Shown one piece after another: positions 54,216 to 64,000 of a stretch of 64,000 bases of DNA. A model generated the notes under the pieces. That model had not been told where the DNA came from, did no database searches, and saw nothing but the letters and a program-made list of their open reading frames with translations. Within the stretch, counting starts at the first letter, position 1. Every line of letters starts with the position of its first letter. The stretch is from assembly GCA_037178675.1 (NCBI GenBank), contig JAYMGJ010000235.1, forward strand, positions 85,336 to 149,335, written 5' to 3'. Source of the stretch: Scleroderma bovista. Taxonomy: Eukaryota > Basidiomycota > Agaricomycetes > Boletales > Sclerodermataceae. The position numbers and the translations under genes were made by a program.

Positions 54216-54644
54216 TGTCAAGTCCAGGTCTACTCCAGTAGGGGGTCCGGTCAAGTCCGGACAAAGGCGGACGGAGGAGGAGGGCAGAGGGCTGGACAAG
54301 TATGGTGAAAAGTAAACAGCCTAATGGCGGACAAAGGATGACCGGAGTAAGGGATAGATCAAGTCCAATGAAAATAAAGTCAGGTCCAATGAAAATAAAC
54401 CAGGTCCGGTGAAAATACTACAAGGTATGAGATATAACAAGTTCACGGAGAACTCACGTCAAGGCAGGGTAAATGGGCAAGTGTGGTAAAGACTGTATGC
54501 AGGCTAGACCAAGGGTCGTAGTTAGCGAAAGGTTATCTGTGCGACTGTTGACCGGAGTAACTGAGAACGACCGGAGTTGAGCTGTAGGGCTGCAATGTGA
54601 CCGGAGTAACCGGATATGATCCGGAGTTGGACATGGTCGTAACA
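54216..54644 (-). mobile_element. 5' LTR of gypsy C
   Basis: 429 bp from TGTCAAGTCCAGG to GTCGTAACA, TG...CA ends, resembling gypsy B's LTR ends. Holds short direct repeats: GGTCCAATGAAAATAAA-like at about 54365-54400 and GACCGGAGTAAC-like at about 54549-54610. The minus-strand sequence just left of it leads into gag C. The matching 3' LTR is absent because the element is fused to gypsy A. Confidence 0.65.
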
Positions 54645-57062
54645 GTGACCATGGACCAGAGGTCGCGACGATTGAATGTGTTGCAGTGCGTGGTGAGTCC
54701 CTTTGTGCTGCGTTGTGCACTGGCCATGAGAGACAGGTCACATGACTCCATTGTGGCCTTTGTGTTGCTATAATCAATGCTGCAGCTCTTGTTGCTGTCT
54801 GTTTCAACTGGACAAGGTGAGTCTTTGATTCCGTTTGCTTTAGCTGACATTTTTCACCCTTTATTGTTCTTTTACAGCTGTCTTTACAGGTCTCCAGGTC
54901 ATTGCAGCGCAGATCCCCGCTTTGGGCACAAGTTGGCCCCTCCAAGTCGTCTGTTTGGCCTGTAGGAGGCGCGATTTGAGTTGGCGGATCGAGCGGTTGG
55001 TTCTGGACCCTTTGGTAGGTAAGTTCATCTCCATTCGTCCGCTTTTCATCGCTTCTGACGTCCGTTTCGATCCCTTCGCCTCCAAACTCGAGTTTGGGGG
55101 TCAGGTTGCCTTGATGGTGCGATCTGGCATGATTGGATGGAACAGATTGGTTTACTGACTTGTTTACAGGTTATTTTTGTTGTCTCAACATGGGAGCTTG
55201 GGTAGTAGGCCCATCAGAGCCCTCAGCACTTGTTGGTGCCCTCAAGTCGGCATTTTTGCCTGTACACTGCAAGCATTTCCCAATGTTTTATGACAAAACA
55301 TTGTAAAAAAATAGAAGAAAGAGATACTCTTTTATTTACAATTTTGTTCAACAGAAAAGACAAATATCATACAGCATTATTTTTGTCATTTTTGTGTCAA
55401 GACATGATTTGAGATCATTTCTTATGTTGAGAAAATAAAATATTTAACCTTTTTCTTTTGCCTGTCCCTTGCAAAACAAATAAAGAAATAACAATGTAAA
55501 TTTTCCCACAGCAAGCATTTTCAATTTTCTGCAGTGAAAAATTGAATCAAAAGATACTCTATTCCACAAAAATAAATGTTTAGGAAATATGCTATATATT
55601 TTTGGTCATAACACTCTAGCCAGCCAATCAGTATCCAGGAACAATCATGTTTCTTGAAGAAAAATTTATTGTTTTCTTTCAACATGTTTTTAGAAATAAT
55701 GTGATATCTTATTTCTAATAAAACATGCTGAAATTCTTGGTATGAGAAAAGTTACATTTTCTTTTCTTGATTTGTTTTTCAAGGAACAGGCAGAAGAAAA
55801 AGGTTAAATTTTTTATAGTTCTAACATAAGAAATGATCTCAAATGATGTTTTGGCAAAGAAAATGACAAAATGATGCTGTATGATATTTGTGTTTTTGGT
55901 TAAACAAAATTGTAAATAAAAGAGTATCTCTTTCTTCAATATTTTTATAATGTTTTGTCATAAAACATTGAGAAATGCTTGCAGTGGTAGCAGGCGTGTT
56001 TCGAGTCAGCAGCTTGAGCGGTTGGTACAGGGCCCTTTGATAGGTACATCCCTCATTATTTGTCTGCTTTTCGTCCTTTCTAACCTCCGTTTTGATCGTC
56101 TCGCCTCCAGATTCAAATCTGGGGGTTGAGTCGCCTTGCTGGTGCAATCTGTCTTGATTGGATGCAACAGATGGTTTTACTAACTCATTTACAGCATCTT
56201 CTTGCCATTTCAGTCCAGGAACTCAAGCAGTGAGCCCATCAGGGCCCTTGGTGCTCGTTGTCGCCCTCCAGCTGTCCGTTTCACCTGTAGGAGGTGTGTT
56301 TCGAGTCAGCGCGTTGAGCGGTTGGCTTGGGACCCTTTGATAGGTAAGTCCATCGCTGTTCATCCGCTTTTCTTCGCTTCTGACGTCTGTTTCGATTCCC
56401 TTGCCTCCAAACTCAATTTTGGCAGTCGAGTCACCTTGATGGCATGATCTCCCTTGATCAGATTGAATGGATGCATCGACTAACCCTTTTACAGCTTCTC
56501 CTTGCTGTCTCCATGCAGGTGCTCAAGTGGTGGACCAATCTGAGTCCGCCATGATGCTCATTGGCATCCTCAGCCCTCCAGGTAGGTTTGACAAGCTTTT
56601 TATCAGTTGTGGGCCTATTCTGCATGCTAACCCTTCCGCTTTGGTAACGTTTAGGTGTTTTCCATTGACAGTGAAGTGGCTGAGACCGTTTGTGCTCGTC
56701 ATTGCGAGCCTTCAGTTCTCGCCATTGAATCTGCTCGATTTCGGCTTGTTTAATTGCGGTTGGACTGTCTGGCTAGGGCTGTTTGTGCTTGCAGTTGCAG
56801 GCCTTCAGCTGGGCGTTCTGGAGTTGTCTCTGGGGCGGTTAACGTTTGGTACATCGTCCCTTGGTGCTCTGCACTCAGGCGTTTGGAGTTTTCTGACTGG
56901 TAGTCTGTTTTTAGTGAACGTTTCGCACAGCATTGAGTCACTGGCAATTGAGGGCATAGATACCCAGTTTAGATTGTCTCCCACATCTAGCATGGAGACA
57001 GTTTTGCCGTTACGAAGACTGAGTAGGTGTGGAGGCCACAGCATGTGATTTAAGCCGAATTG
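54645..57062 (+). other. Unrecognised locus with ~300-bp tandem exon/intron-like units
   Basis: A possible first exon ATG 54777 (MLQLLLLSVSTGQ) ends at a GTGAGT donor. Then three ~298-300-bp units follow (about 54880-55160, 55161-56172 without the MITE, 56173-56497). Each has an exon-like part ending in the same protein pattern (ACRRRDLSWRIERLVLDPLV; ACSRRVSSQQLERLVQGPLI; TCRRCVSSQRVERLAWDPLI), a GGTA(A/C) donor-like site and an intron-like part ending TTTACAG. The last part (56467-57048) is open for 193 codons with further short repeats of PLVLVVALQLSV-like text. A competing frame is open in some units, so the true frame and exon joins are not settled. I do not recognise the family. Confidence 0.4.
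55265..55986. mobile_element. CACTA-type MITE, 722 bp, long TIRs, TSD GTA
   Basis: AT-rich. Ends CACTGCAAGCATTTC ... GAAATGCTTGCAGTG; the two arms are similar for about 230-250 bp (for example GAAGAAAGAGATACTCTTTT and ATTTGAGATCATTTCTTATG in both). GTA flanks at 55262-55264 and 55987-55989. It carries no transposase; short ORFs in each arm are mirror images of the TIR. It splits the second tandem unit of the surrounding locus. Confidence 0.85.
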
Positions 57063-57065
57063 ATT

Positions 57066-57792
57066 TCATTCACAGCACGTGTGTGCGGACGCGTTGGAGT
57101 CAATGATCCAGTCCCTTTGAGTAGGGCTGGTCTGTTGGACCACGAACGGACAGAGCGGAGGTAAGTGGGTTGATCCCATATTCGCAACATGAGCCGCTAA
57201 TTCCGTCTCTTCCATTTCCTCCTTCAGTGTGTCATCTTTCTCCTTGGAGCAGGTAGCAGCGTTCTTCGCCCACCGTTCGTCATCAGTTTGGCTGCTCTTC
57301 GAGCAGTAAGTGCACAACCTTTTTCCTTTTTTCTCTTTACTACCTTTTCCCTTCCCTTTCCCTTTAGATCGTCCTGCCGTCTCCACGGCAAGAGCCAAAT
57401 GGGTCGAGGCTATCTTCCTCGACCTTTCCTCAACCGGAATTTTGCTATTGAAAGCATCCATCATGAGTTTGTCATTGGTGGCCATCAAAATGGTCCGAAG
57501 AGGTGAATAGGTTGGCAGGCGTGAAATTTCCATAGCAATTGCGGCAGGTGGGTCTTTGAGTGGCTGGCTGAGCGTTTTCAGTGTGTTGGCCTTTTGCCAC
57601 ATGGAGTTTAGAGTAGTTTCCATAGACTCATCGTCCACAAGTGTGTTTCGGAAGAATTCGCTTATTGGGTAGGTGAATGATTGTTTCCCTTCGAGAATAG
57701 GGTAGATGTCTTTCGAGTAGGAGTAGTCTTGATAGCACGAATAGGATTGTTGCTTGTCTAGTTTTGTAGGCCAACAAGGCTCATAACCTTTT
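57066..57792 (-). pseudogene. Copia fragment: gag end and start of protease
   Basis: Minus frame with WQKANTLKTLSQPLKDPPAA, MATNDKLMMDAFNSKIPVEE, a KGKGKGKGSKEKKGKRLCTY basic region and a degenerate zinc knuckle CTYCSKSSQTDDERWAKNAATC (no Gly-His). The protease start RDWIIDSNASAHTC has Asn where the active site needs Gly (DSG). It stops at 57066. At 57779-57789 GGCTCATAACC is the initiator-tRNA primer site again, next to the LTR. Truncated and dead. Confidence 0.7.
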
Positions 57793-57888
57793 GTTAGATG
57801 GCTCGTGCAGGGAACTAGCTCAGAGGCAAACTCAGTGTCTCATTTGGAACACTATCTGTATGATAACTAACCTAGCTCAGAGGCAAAC
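57793..57888 (-). mobile_element. Partial 5' LTR of the copia fragment
   Basis: Begins TGTTAGATGGCTCG at 57793 beside the primer site; cut at 57888 by the LTR of gypsy A'. The motif AGCTCAGAGGCAAACT occurs twice (about 57817 and 57875). Confidence 0.55.
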
Positions 57889-58236
57889 TGAGACGACCCT
57901 AGGCAAAACACCAAGGACCCGACCACACGCTAAGACTCTGAGAGGATAGGACGCGAGTATCTAGAGCAAAGACCCAAGATGAGCTCGAATGGGGAGCCTC
58001 TGGGTGCTGGAATGCATGGTATATATACTACTATACACGAGGGCTACGCGAGGCTATCCACGAGGCTACGTGCAGGTAGAAGGCTATGTAATGACATCAC
58101 TGTGGCAGCGTGTACAGCACGAGGCACAGGTCTAGACTAGGTAGATAAGATAGAGGCTGTACACTAAGATAAGATAAACGCTATCTAATCGTAGATTAGA
58201 TAAGATAAAAAGTTGGTCCGTAACACTACTCCCCCC

Positions 58237-61172
58237 TCAGGTGCAGGATTCCAGACTGCAGAACTGAGCGTCGCAAACCGTGAAGTTTTCGGGGATACAA
58301 CTGAACAACGAGTCAAAGTCCGCTTGGGCCATATGAAGTTTTCGAGGAGCAGAGGGGTTTTCTCGGTAAAAGCGCTCGACTACCAGAGGAGAGTTCTTTA
58401 AATTCAACGAGGGTTCCCATGTTCTCTCATGTTCTTCGTATCCTTTCCAATGTACCAGATACTGGAGTTGTCTTTTATAAATACAAGAAGCTACAATATA
58501 GTCCACTTCATACTCCTCATCGCGTTCTTCAGAGACATGTACCGGACCGGGCCGAGACACGGGCTGACCGGGAAGAGGACCTAAATAAGGTTTAACTCGA
58601 GAAACATTCACAACCGGGTGAATCCGAAGAGTTTTCGGGAGTTTAAGCTCAACCGCATTCGGGGTTACGCGAGTGACCTCATAGGGTCCGATCCACTTCT
58701 CCGTAAGCTTCTTAGAAACACGATTTAGCATACAAAGGTTGTCCGTAGAAAGCCAAACCTGTTGGCCTACAACATAGTCCGGGGCGGGATTTCTATGCTT
58801 ATCCGCCTGAAGCTTCATATTACGTTTTGCCTTCTCTCAGAAGACTCAACGACTTTATTAAATATGGTGGCAAAGTCTTTAGCCGCTGGGGCTACTGTGT
58901 CCACTGGCTCAACACCCATACAAGGGGAATAACTCCAGGTAATTCCAAACGGTGAATCAGTGGTTACTTCCGAAACCGTGTTGTTCCAAACGAACTGGGC
59001 AATCTTGATCCATTTGGCCCATTCGTTCTGACGATCATTGACGTAGGTTCGGAGATACTGATTAATTTCGCAGTTCAACCGCTCCGTTTGACCATCGGTT
59101 TGAGGGTGAAACGCTGTAGACATTTTTCTTTTAACGCCTAGAAGTCTATACAACTCCCCCAGGAAGTTGCTCGCAAAGACCGATCCGTGGTCTGACACAA
59201 CGGAAGACGGGAGTCCATGCTGACACCAGACGTGGTCTCTAAATAACTCAGCGGTTGACAAGGCGGTTTCCTCCTTAGTACAAGGCACAAACACGACCTC
59301 CTTGGAGAACCGATCAACCATGACTAATATATAATTGTAACTGAGGGATTCCGGCATCTCGGTAAAGTCCATAGTGACATCAAGCCACGGGCCGCTAGGG
59401 GTAGGGAGAGGAACAAGACTTCCAGAAGTCTTTTGATTCGACACCTTGGACTGTTGGCACTTTTGACAGTGCTTTACGTAGGTTTGAATCTGCTCTTTCA
59501 TTCCTTTCCAAGAATAATGCTTCCTGAGCGCATTATACGTAGCTTTTACTCCTTTATGACCAGCAACAGGAGTATCATGAAAGTTCGTAATGAGCGACTG
59601 TCGCTCTTCGTAAGACTGATCAGTAACGTCGACCAGTTTAACAGATACTGGGTTCAACAGGACCTGATCCTTGTTGTCCTCGGAACTAGATACGTAATGG
59701 TCCGATCGCCTGCTAAGCGGATCTGCAACGTGCATTTGGGTTCCCTTTTTATAGATAAGCGAGTAGTTAAACCACGTCATCCACATCTGCCAGCGCGCTT
59801 GTCGCTTAGACAGGTTTTGTGACTTGGTAAAGTACATTAAATTATGGTGGTCCGTGTAGATCTCAAAGGCATAAGGAGTGGCCTCGAGATAATGGCGCCA
59901 GGCCTCAGTTGCTTTTATGATGGCCAGCATCTCTTTATCGTGAATAGGATAATTTCGTTCTGGAGGTGTCATGGAATGTGACATGTACGCGACGGGTCTG
60001 AATTCGCCATCTTCGCACTTTACGGATATCACTCCCCCGACGGCGAACTCAGACGCATCGGTTTCGAGGCGGAATTCGCAGTCCTGGTCGGGGTACTGAA
60101 GTACCGGAGCACGAGTAAAGGCGGCTTTCAAAGCCTCAAACGCAGTGCGTTCCTTTTCTCCAAAGTTAAATACCGTACCTTTACACGTAAGGTCCGTCAT
60201 GGGCCTAGCCCATGATCGCATAATCTTTAATGAAGCGTCGATAGAAATTGCCGAGCCCGAGGAATGCACGAACTTGCTTTACGTTCGTTGGCTCAGGCCA
60301 TTTCAAAATAGCATTAACTTTCTCAGGGTCCATTTTGATACCATCACGTGACATGATCATACCGAGGAAGTCAACTTTGGTGACTCTAAAGCGACACTTC
60401 TCGGGTTTGACAAATAAGTCATTGTCTCGTAAACGTTTCAAAACTTCCAGCACGATTCTATCATGCTTTTCCTGATCGTCTGTATCCGTAAATATCATAA
60501 GGTCGTCGATATACACCACGCAGACATCCGACATATCGTGGAATATTTCATTCATCATTTTCTGGAATGTCGCGGGTGAATTACAGAGACCAAAATACAT
60601 AACTAACGGCTCGAAAGCCCCTTTGTGCGTTACAAATGCAGCTTTCCACTCATCGCCTTCGCGAATCCTCACATTGTTGTAACCCCAACGAAGATCCATT
60701 TTCGTGAAGAGTTTACAACCCTTAAGCTTGTCAACAAGCTGAGAGATAAGCGGCAGCGGGTAATTATTTTTAATCGTCCAGTCGTTTACATAACAGTAAT
60801 CCTGTACCATGCGCTTCTTGCCATCCTTTTTTGGGATAAAGAAGACCGGTGACGTCTGCTGACTAATAGAAGGCCGAATATATCCTTTAGCGAGTTGATC
60901 ATCAAGGAACGATTCGACTTCTTTTTGTTCATCAACAGAGAGCGGGATAAGTCTTCCCTTTTTGGGTGGGAAGTCTTCTTTTAGATCCATTCCATGATCC
61001 CAAGGTTTTTCTTAGCGGCATGCGCTCCGACAACTTTTTACTAAATACATCTAAGAACTCCCAGTACTCGTTAAGCACCTGCTTCTGAGCTTCCTCTAGG
61101 GTCGACTCATCGATAGTGACCTTTGATTCATGAGCTTTCAAAGCTTGCACCCAAGTTTCCTGAGACTCATTC
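58237..61172 (-). pseudogene. Gypsy A' pol: RT, RNase H, integrase, chromodomain
   Basis: RT: VFFIPKKDGKKRMVQDYCYV, FTKMDLRWGYNNVRI, YFGLCNSPATFQKMM and VVYIDDLMIFTD; RNase H: FRLETDASEFAVGGVI, YPIHDKEMLAIIKATEAW and IYTDHHNLMYF. Integrase: HCQKCQQSK, TMDFTEMPES, VVSDHGSVFASNF and HPQTDGQTERLNCEI; chromodomain: YEVDYIVASCIYKRQLQYLV. Breaks: a 1-nt change at about 61010 (KPWDHG turned to KTLGSW), a 1-nt insertion at about 60210 (after YAIM) and a 2-nt CT duplication at about 58832-58836 (ESSE|KAKRN). Confidence 0.88.
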
Positions 61173-61174
61173 TC

Positions 61175-61999
61175 TCATAATAACTTAGCAAAGCGTGTCT
61201 CTAAAAGTGACTTGCACTCTGGAGGACACCTAGTTAAATTAACTTTGCCGGTAACCCAATCTATATCGGGGTTGTGCTTCTGAAGCCAGGTGTGGCCAAG
61301 GATAAGCGGCACTTTTCCAAGGCATGTGACGGCACACCATAGCTTTTCAGCATGTTTCCCAATACCGACTGTCAGCAATACATAATGCGTGATATCGCCC
61401 TCCTGATTCCTAGTGCCATCTACGTTAAGCACAGGGACGGGCTTTACCAGCTTAGATAACTGAAGTCGTCGATCAAGAGCCCAGCTCTTGTCAACAAAGC
61501 AGCCAGTAGCGCCACTGTCTAGCAGGGCGTCTACCTTAATAGTATTAAGTGGTCCGCGGATGCAGACCGGTACCGTCACTTCACGTTCCATTGTGAAGGA
61601 CCTTCGTAAGTCCATGAAAACTTCCAAGTTGCCGGCGGGACTTTCCAGTTCCTTAGATGCCAAAGAAGGAGAAGAAATATTTTTATTCGATCGGGAATTA
61701 AGCACGCTCGATTTTACTTCTGGCACCAAGCCCTTTGCAGGGACCCCCTTAGAAGGTTCAATACAGTCTGAGTCACAGTCCACAGTATCAACCGACAAAA
61801 CAGAAAAGCGAGAAGGGGAAACTGAGATGGGAGAAGCTACAGAAGATACTTTCTTGTGAGTTTTTGCTATTTCTGTACGTAGCAAAGCAATGCGGTATTT
61901 AAATATTTCCTGCACTGCAGGAGTAGTAGTACGAGAAAGTCTATAGTCCAGAATACGTACAGCTAAGTCCAATGGAGACTCGAGAGCAAGGATGCCCGT
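61175..61999 (-). pseudogene. Gypsy A' protease
   Basis: DLAVRILDYRLSRTTTPAVQ, then VDALLDSGATGCFVDKSWAL (DSG) and VPLILGHTWLQKHNPDIDWV. A TGA at 61177-61175 follows RFAKLL, where copy A has Arg (CGA to TGA). The frame enters from gag by -1 shift at TTTAAAA. Confidence 0.85.
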
Positions 62000-62013
62000 T
62001 TTATCCTCACTCT

Positions 62014-62988
62014 CTAATCTTTTAAATCTTTGAAAAACGCCCGCATTTCTGCGAACGTCATTCCTCTGACCGCATTTAGCCGGTCATCCTCCGGCTGGGC
62101 TTGCATTGCCCGTGCTTGTGGTTGCCCACGACGAGGGTGGCGCGGCTTTGTGCACTCACGTGCGATGTGGCCACATAATTGGCAATTGTAGCATTGGGGC
62201 CCTTTACCCCTTTGCTGGTTTGTCTCAGCGGCACCTATATCCATGGGGACACCACTCCCAGATGTGGCTGAAGACGAATAGTTCTGGCCCTGGTAGTATC
62301 GGGCAGAGCCTTGCCCTTGGAGGTTGATGAGGAAGAGTTCCTGTGCTCTTCCCATCGCGCGAGCAGAGTTTGCGAGTCGCTCGTACGTATCTCGTCGCAT
62401 TCCCTGTATGTAAATTTGCTCCAAGAGTTTCCTCTGGAGCACACGTTCGAGCAAGTCGCGAGCATAATTGTCCACACAGCCCCCCTGGTTCTTGAGCGCC
62501 TCGAACTGTGTTAAGAAGTCGTCAATTCTCTGCCTCGGGCCCTGCCTAAGGCGGAGAAGTTGGGTACGTGCCCACTCGGCGTTGTTTCCGGGGAGAAAGA
62601 ACCTCTCTATCTCCTCCGTGAAGTCATCCCAAGCGGGCCAGGCTGGCGGGGGCGGGGCGTTGGTGAGGGCCTGGGCTGCCGCCATGCAGCCGTCCAGACG
62701 GACTTGAGCCCACCGACCAGCTTTCGGGCCAGTGAGCCGGGAGAGAACCGCGGCGGTGACCTGGGCATTGTTTGCCCCCTCCATCGAGATCTGTATCCAG
62801 ACCTTGATTTTGGACCACCACTCGTGGAACTTCTAAGGGGAGCCATCGTAACTCCCGGGATCCGCGACCACCTTCTTGCGCGACGGCGGTGCAGGGCGAG
62901 GCTGTGCAGCCGTAAGGGCCGCGAGATGTGCCTGTAAGTCGATCTGCCCCTGGACGAGCTGTCCGAGGAGCTGGTTAAGGTCTGCCAT
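62014..62988 (-). pseudogene. Gypsy A' gag with one nonsense codon
   Basis: ATG 62988 (MADLNQLLGQLVQGQIDLQA). A TAG at about 62836 interrupts DGSP-stop-KFHEWW. Then WPAWDDFTEEIERFFLPGNN, LLRLRQGPRQRIDDFLTQFE and YIQGMRRDTYERLANSAR (retrotrans_gag fold), CCHC knuckle CYNCQLCGHIAREC and the end FFKDLKD. The end carries GAT TTA AAA GAT TAG, so T TTA AAA is a -1 slip heptamer three bases before the stop. Confidence 0.85.
62018..62027 (-). promoter_or_regulatory. -1 frameshift heptamer of gypsy A'
   Basis: T TTA AAA in the gag frame just before the gag stop; the protease frame lies at -1, as in gypsy B and C. Confidence 0.6.
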
Positions 62989-63802
62989 GAGGACCTAGTA
63001 GGGGTGGAGACAGGAATAGGGGGTAGGTCTTTGTTTAACCGGTCGAAGACGGGAGGACCGGAACGTGCGGCGGCGAGCGAGCGGGAGGTCTGGCAGGGGC
63101 GGGACAGGAAGGGAACAGTGGAAGCCGAGGAGGACTTGGATTTCGAAGTCGCTGACAAGGCGACTGTAGGCGGCAACAGCGTTGGTAAACTGGAACTCTT
63201 CTTTGATCGCCGACTCCCTTTCTTGTACTTTGACAAGGGTGTCAGGGCGGGGACCGTAAATGATCGCCAAGCGCTCCTGTTGCGCTCCGACGAGGTGACG
63301 AGGGAAGTGGTAAGGTATGGTGGCTATCGTAAGGGGTGACGTAGGAGTAAGGTTACTTTGGGACTAGATCCCCACAGTTGTTCCACTAAACTAAGTGTAA
63401 GACTTTGTTCACCTGTTGCGCTCGCCAGGTCAGGGCAGTGGCACAGCTATGCAAAGAACAAACGGCTAGTGGCTGCAGATCACGGTTCTACCTCTGCACG
63501 GACGCAGGAACTACTGAGTACGTATGTCTCAATCGCCTTGAGGCTGCGAACCTCTCTTGAACGGGCGCCGACCTTCAGACACCAGGCACGACCCTGGGCT
63601 GGTGTACAGTATGTAAAGGTAACGGTGCTAAAAACTCCCAATGCCGAAGCACTACGGGAACGGCGCTAAAGGCTGGCCGTGAACGAAACGGAAGGTGTGA
63701 AAATGAAGCTCCTTAACCCTGGAGTCCGGGTATAGTTTCCCTTTACTAGGCCGGGGAACAGCGCATGGAAGAACAAGTAGATGGTTTAGATTCGAGCTCA
63801 GG
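62989..63802 (-). other. Leader of gypsy A'
   Basis: 814 bp between 5' LTR and gag ATG. Purine/pyrimidine-biased ORFs on both strands have no family resemblance. The LTR-adjacent bases (CCTGAGCTCGAATC, minus strand) should be the primer site but I cannot assign a tRNA. Confidence 0.5.
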
Positions 63803-64000
63803 TGAGACGACCCTAGGCAAAACACCAAGGACCTGACCACACGCTAAGACTCTGAGAGGATAGGACGCGAGTATCTAGAGCAAAGACCCAAGATGAGCTC
63901 GAATGGGGAGCCTCTGGGTGCTGGATTGCACGGTATATATACTACTATACACGAGGGCTACGCGAGGCTATCCACGAGGCTACGTGCAGGTAAAGGCTAT
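63803..64000 (-). mobile_element. 5' LTR of gypsy A', partial (window edge)
   Basis: Begins TGAGACGACCCTAGGC like the 3' LTR at 57889 and matches it closely for 198 bp to the window end. Confidence 0.9.

Larger units (their letters stand above)
57889..64000 (-). mobile_element. Gypsy A' chromovirus, nearly complete
   Basis: Same family as gypsy A. 3' LTR 57889-58225 (337 bp, TGAGACGACCC ... GTCCGTAACA), polypurine tract at 58226-58242, pol, protease, gag, 814-bp leader and 5' LTR starting 63803 that runs off the window. The coding region has three frameshifts and two nonsense codons relative to copy A and to the domain consensus, so it is inactive. Confidence 0.9.

Noticed and set aside
54216..54644. 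Gypsy C LTR as a solo LTR
   Set aside because: The 5-bp flanks differ (AATAC versus GTGAC), and gag C starts immediately beside it, so it is a 5' LTR.
1..64000. tRNA, rRNA and CRISPR arrays
   Set aside because: I found no cloverleaf with a GGTTCGAATCC-type arm, no rRNA segments and no regularly spaced repeats; short tRNA-like matches are retrotransposon primer sites.

Overview
The window is nuclear DNA of a filamentous fungus, almost certainly an agaricomycete (mushroom-forming) basidiomycete. Host genes are cut by many 45-115 bp introns, the protein set is basidiomycete-like (NoxR, a basidiomycete-specific multi-pass membrane protein, ComA/HSA32-like, DUF1917), and the transposons (gypsy chromoviruses, copia, DIRS-type, CACTA) are typical of that class. 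No prokaryotic features, rRNA, tRNA or CRISPR were seen. Most host genes are invisible as long ORFs. I rebuilt their exons by hand using splice signals, phase arithmetic and family knowledge.

Region 1 (1-2.4 kb): the 5' end of a Ty1/copia element on the minus strand (LTR, half-tRNA primer site, gag running off the window) beside a decayed helicase remnant. Region 2 (2.9-24.3 kb): gene-rich host DNA. In order: geranylgeranyl diphosphate synthase (+, 8 exons), rRNA-processing factor EFG1 (-), Elongator subunit ELP1/IKI3 (+, 20 exons, 1322 aa), a conserved membrane protein (-, 14 exons, 429 aa), a phosphosulfolactate-synthase-like protein (+), the NADPH-oxidase regulator NoxR (+, 9 exons, 628 aa), a decayed PPR-like gene (-) and a DUF1917 gene (+). 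These are core isoprenoid, ribosome, tRNA-modification and redox-signalling functions with no visible shared pathway.

Region 3 (24.4-31.8 kb): a DIRS-type tyrosine-recombinase retrotransposon with gag, RT-RNase H and recombinase ORFs, a solo LTR with perfect TSD, and host-like gene remnants. Region 4 (31.8-54.6 kb): a deeply nested transposon cluster that can be unpicked from target-site duplications. A 2.1-kb LTR-like unit (D) interrupted a SANT-like gene, then received a gag-only TR-GAG element and a gypsy (A). A second gypsy (C, 5' LTR at 54216-54644) was split by a CACTA element (50712-53981) and by a gypsy (B, 39868-49994). B itself carries a D copy inside its left LTR, a solo A-type LTR inside its integrase region, and an antisense Cys-rich two-exon gene. 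Region 5 (54.6-64 kb): a tandem ~300-bp exon/intron-like repeat locus split by a CACTA-type MITE, a copia fragment, and a nearly full-length but dead A-family gypsy (A') whose 5' LTR runs off the right edge.

Most autonomous elements are dead (nonsense codons, often CGA to TGA; frameshifts; truncation). The DIRS-type element is the exception in having all three ORFs open. The three gypsy families keep canonical -1 frameshift heptamers at the gag/pol junction.
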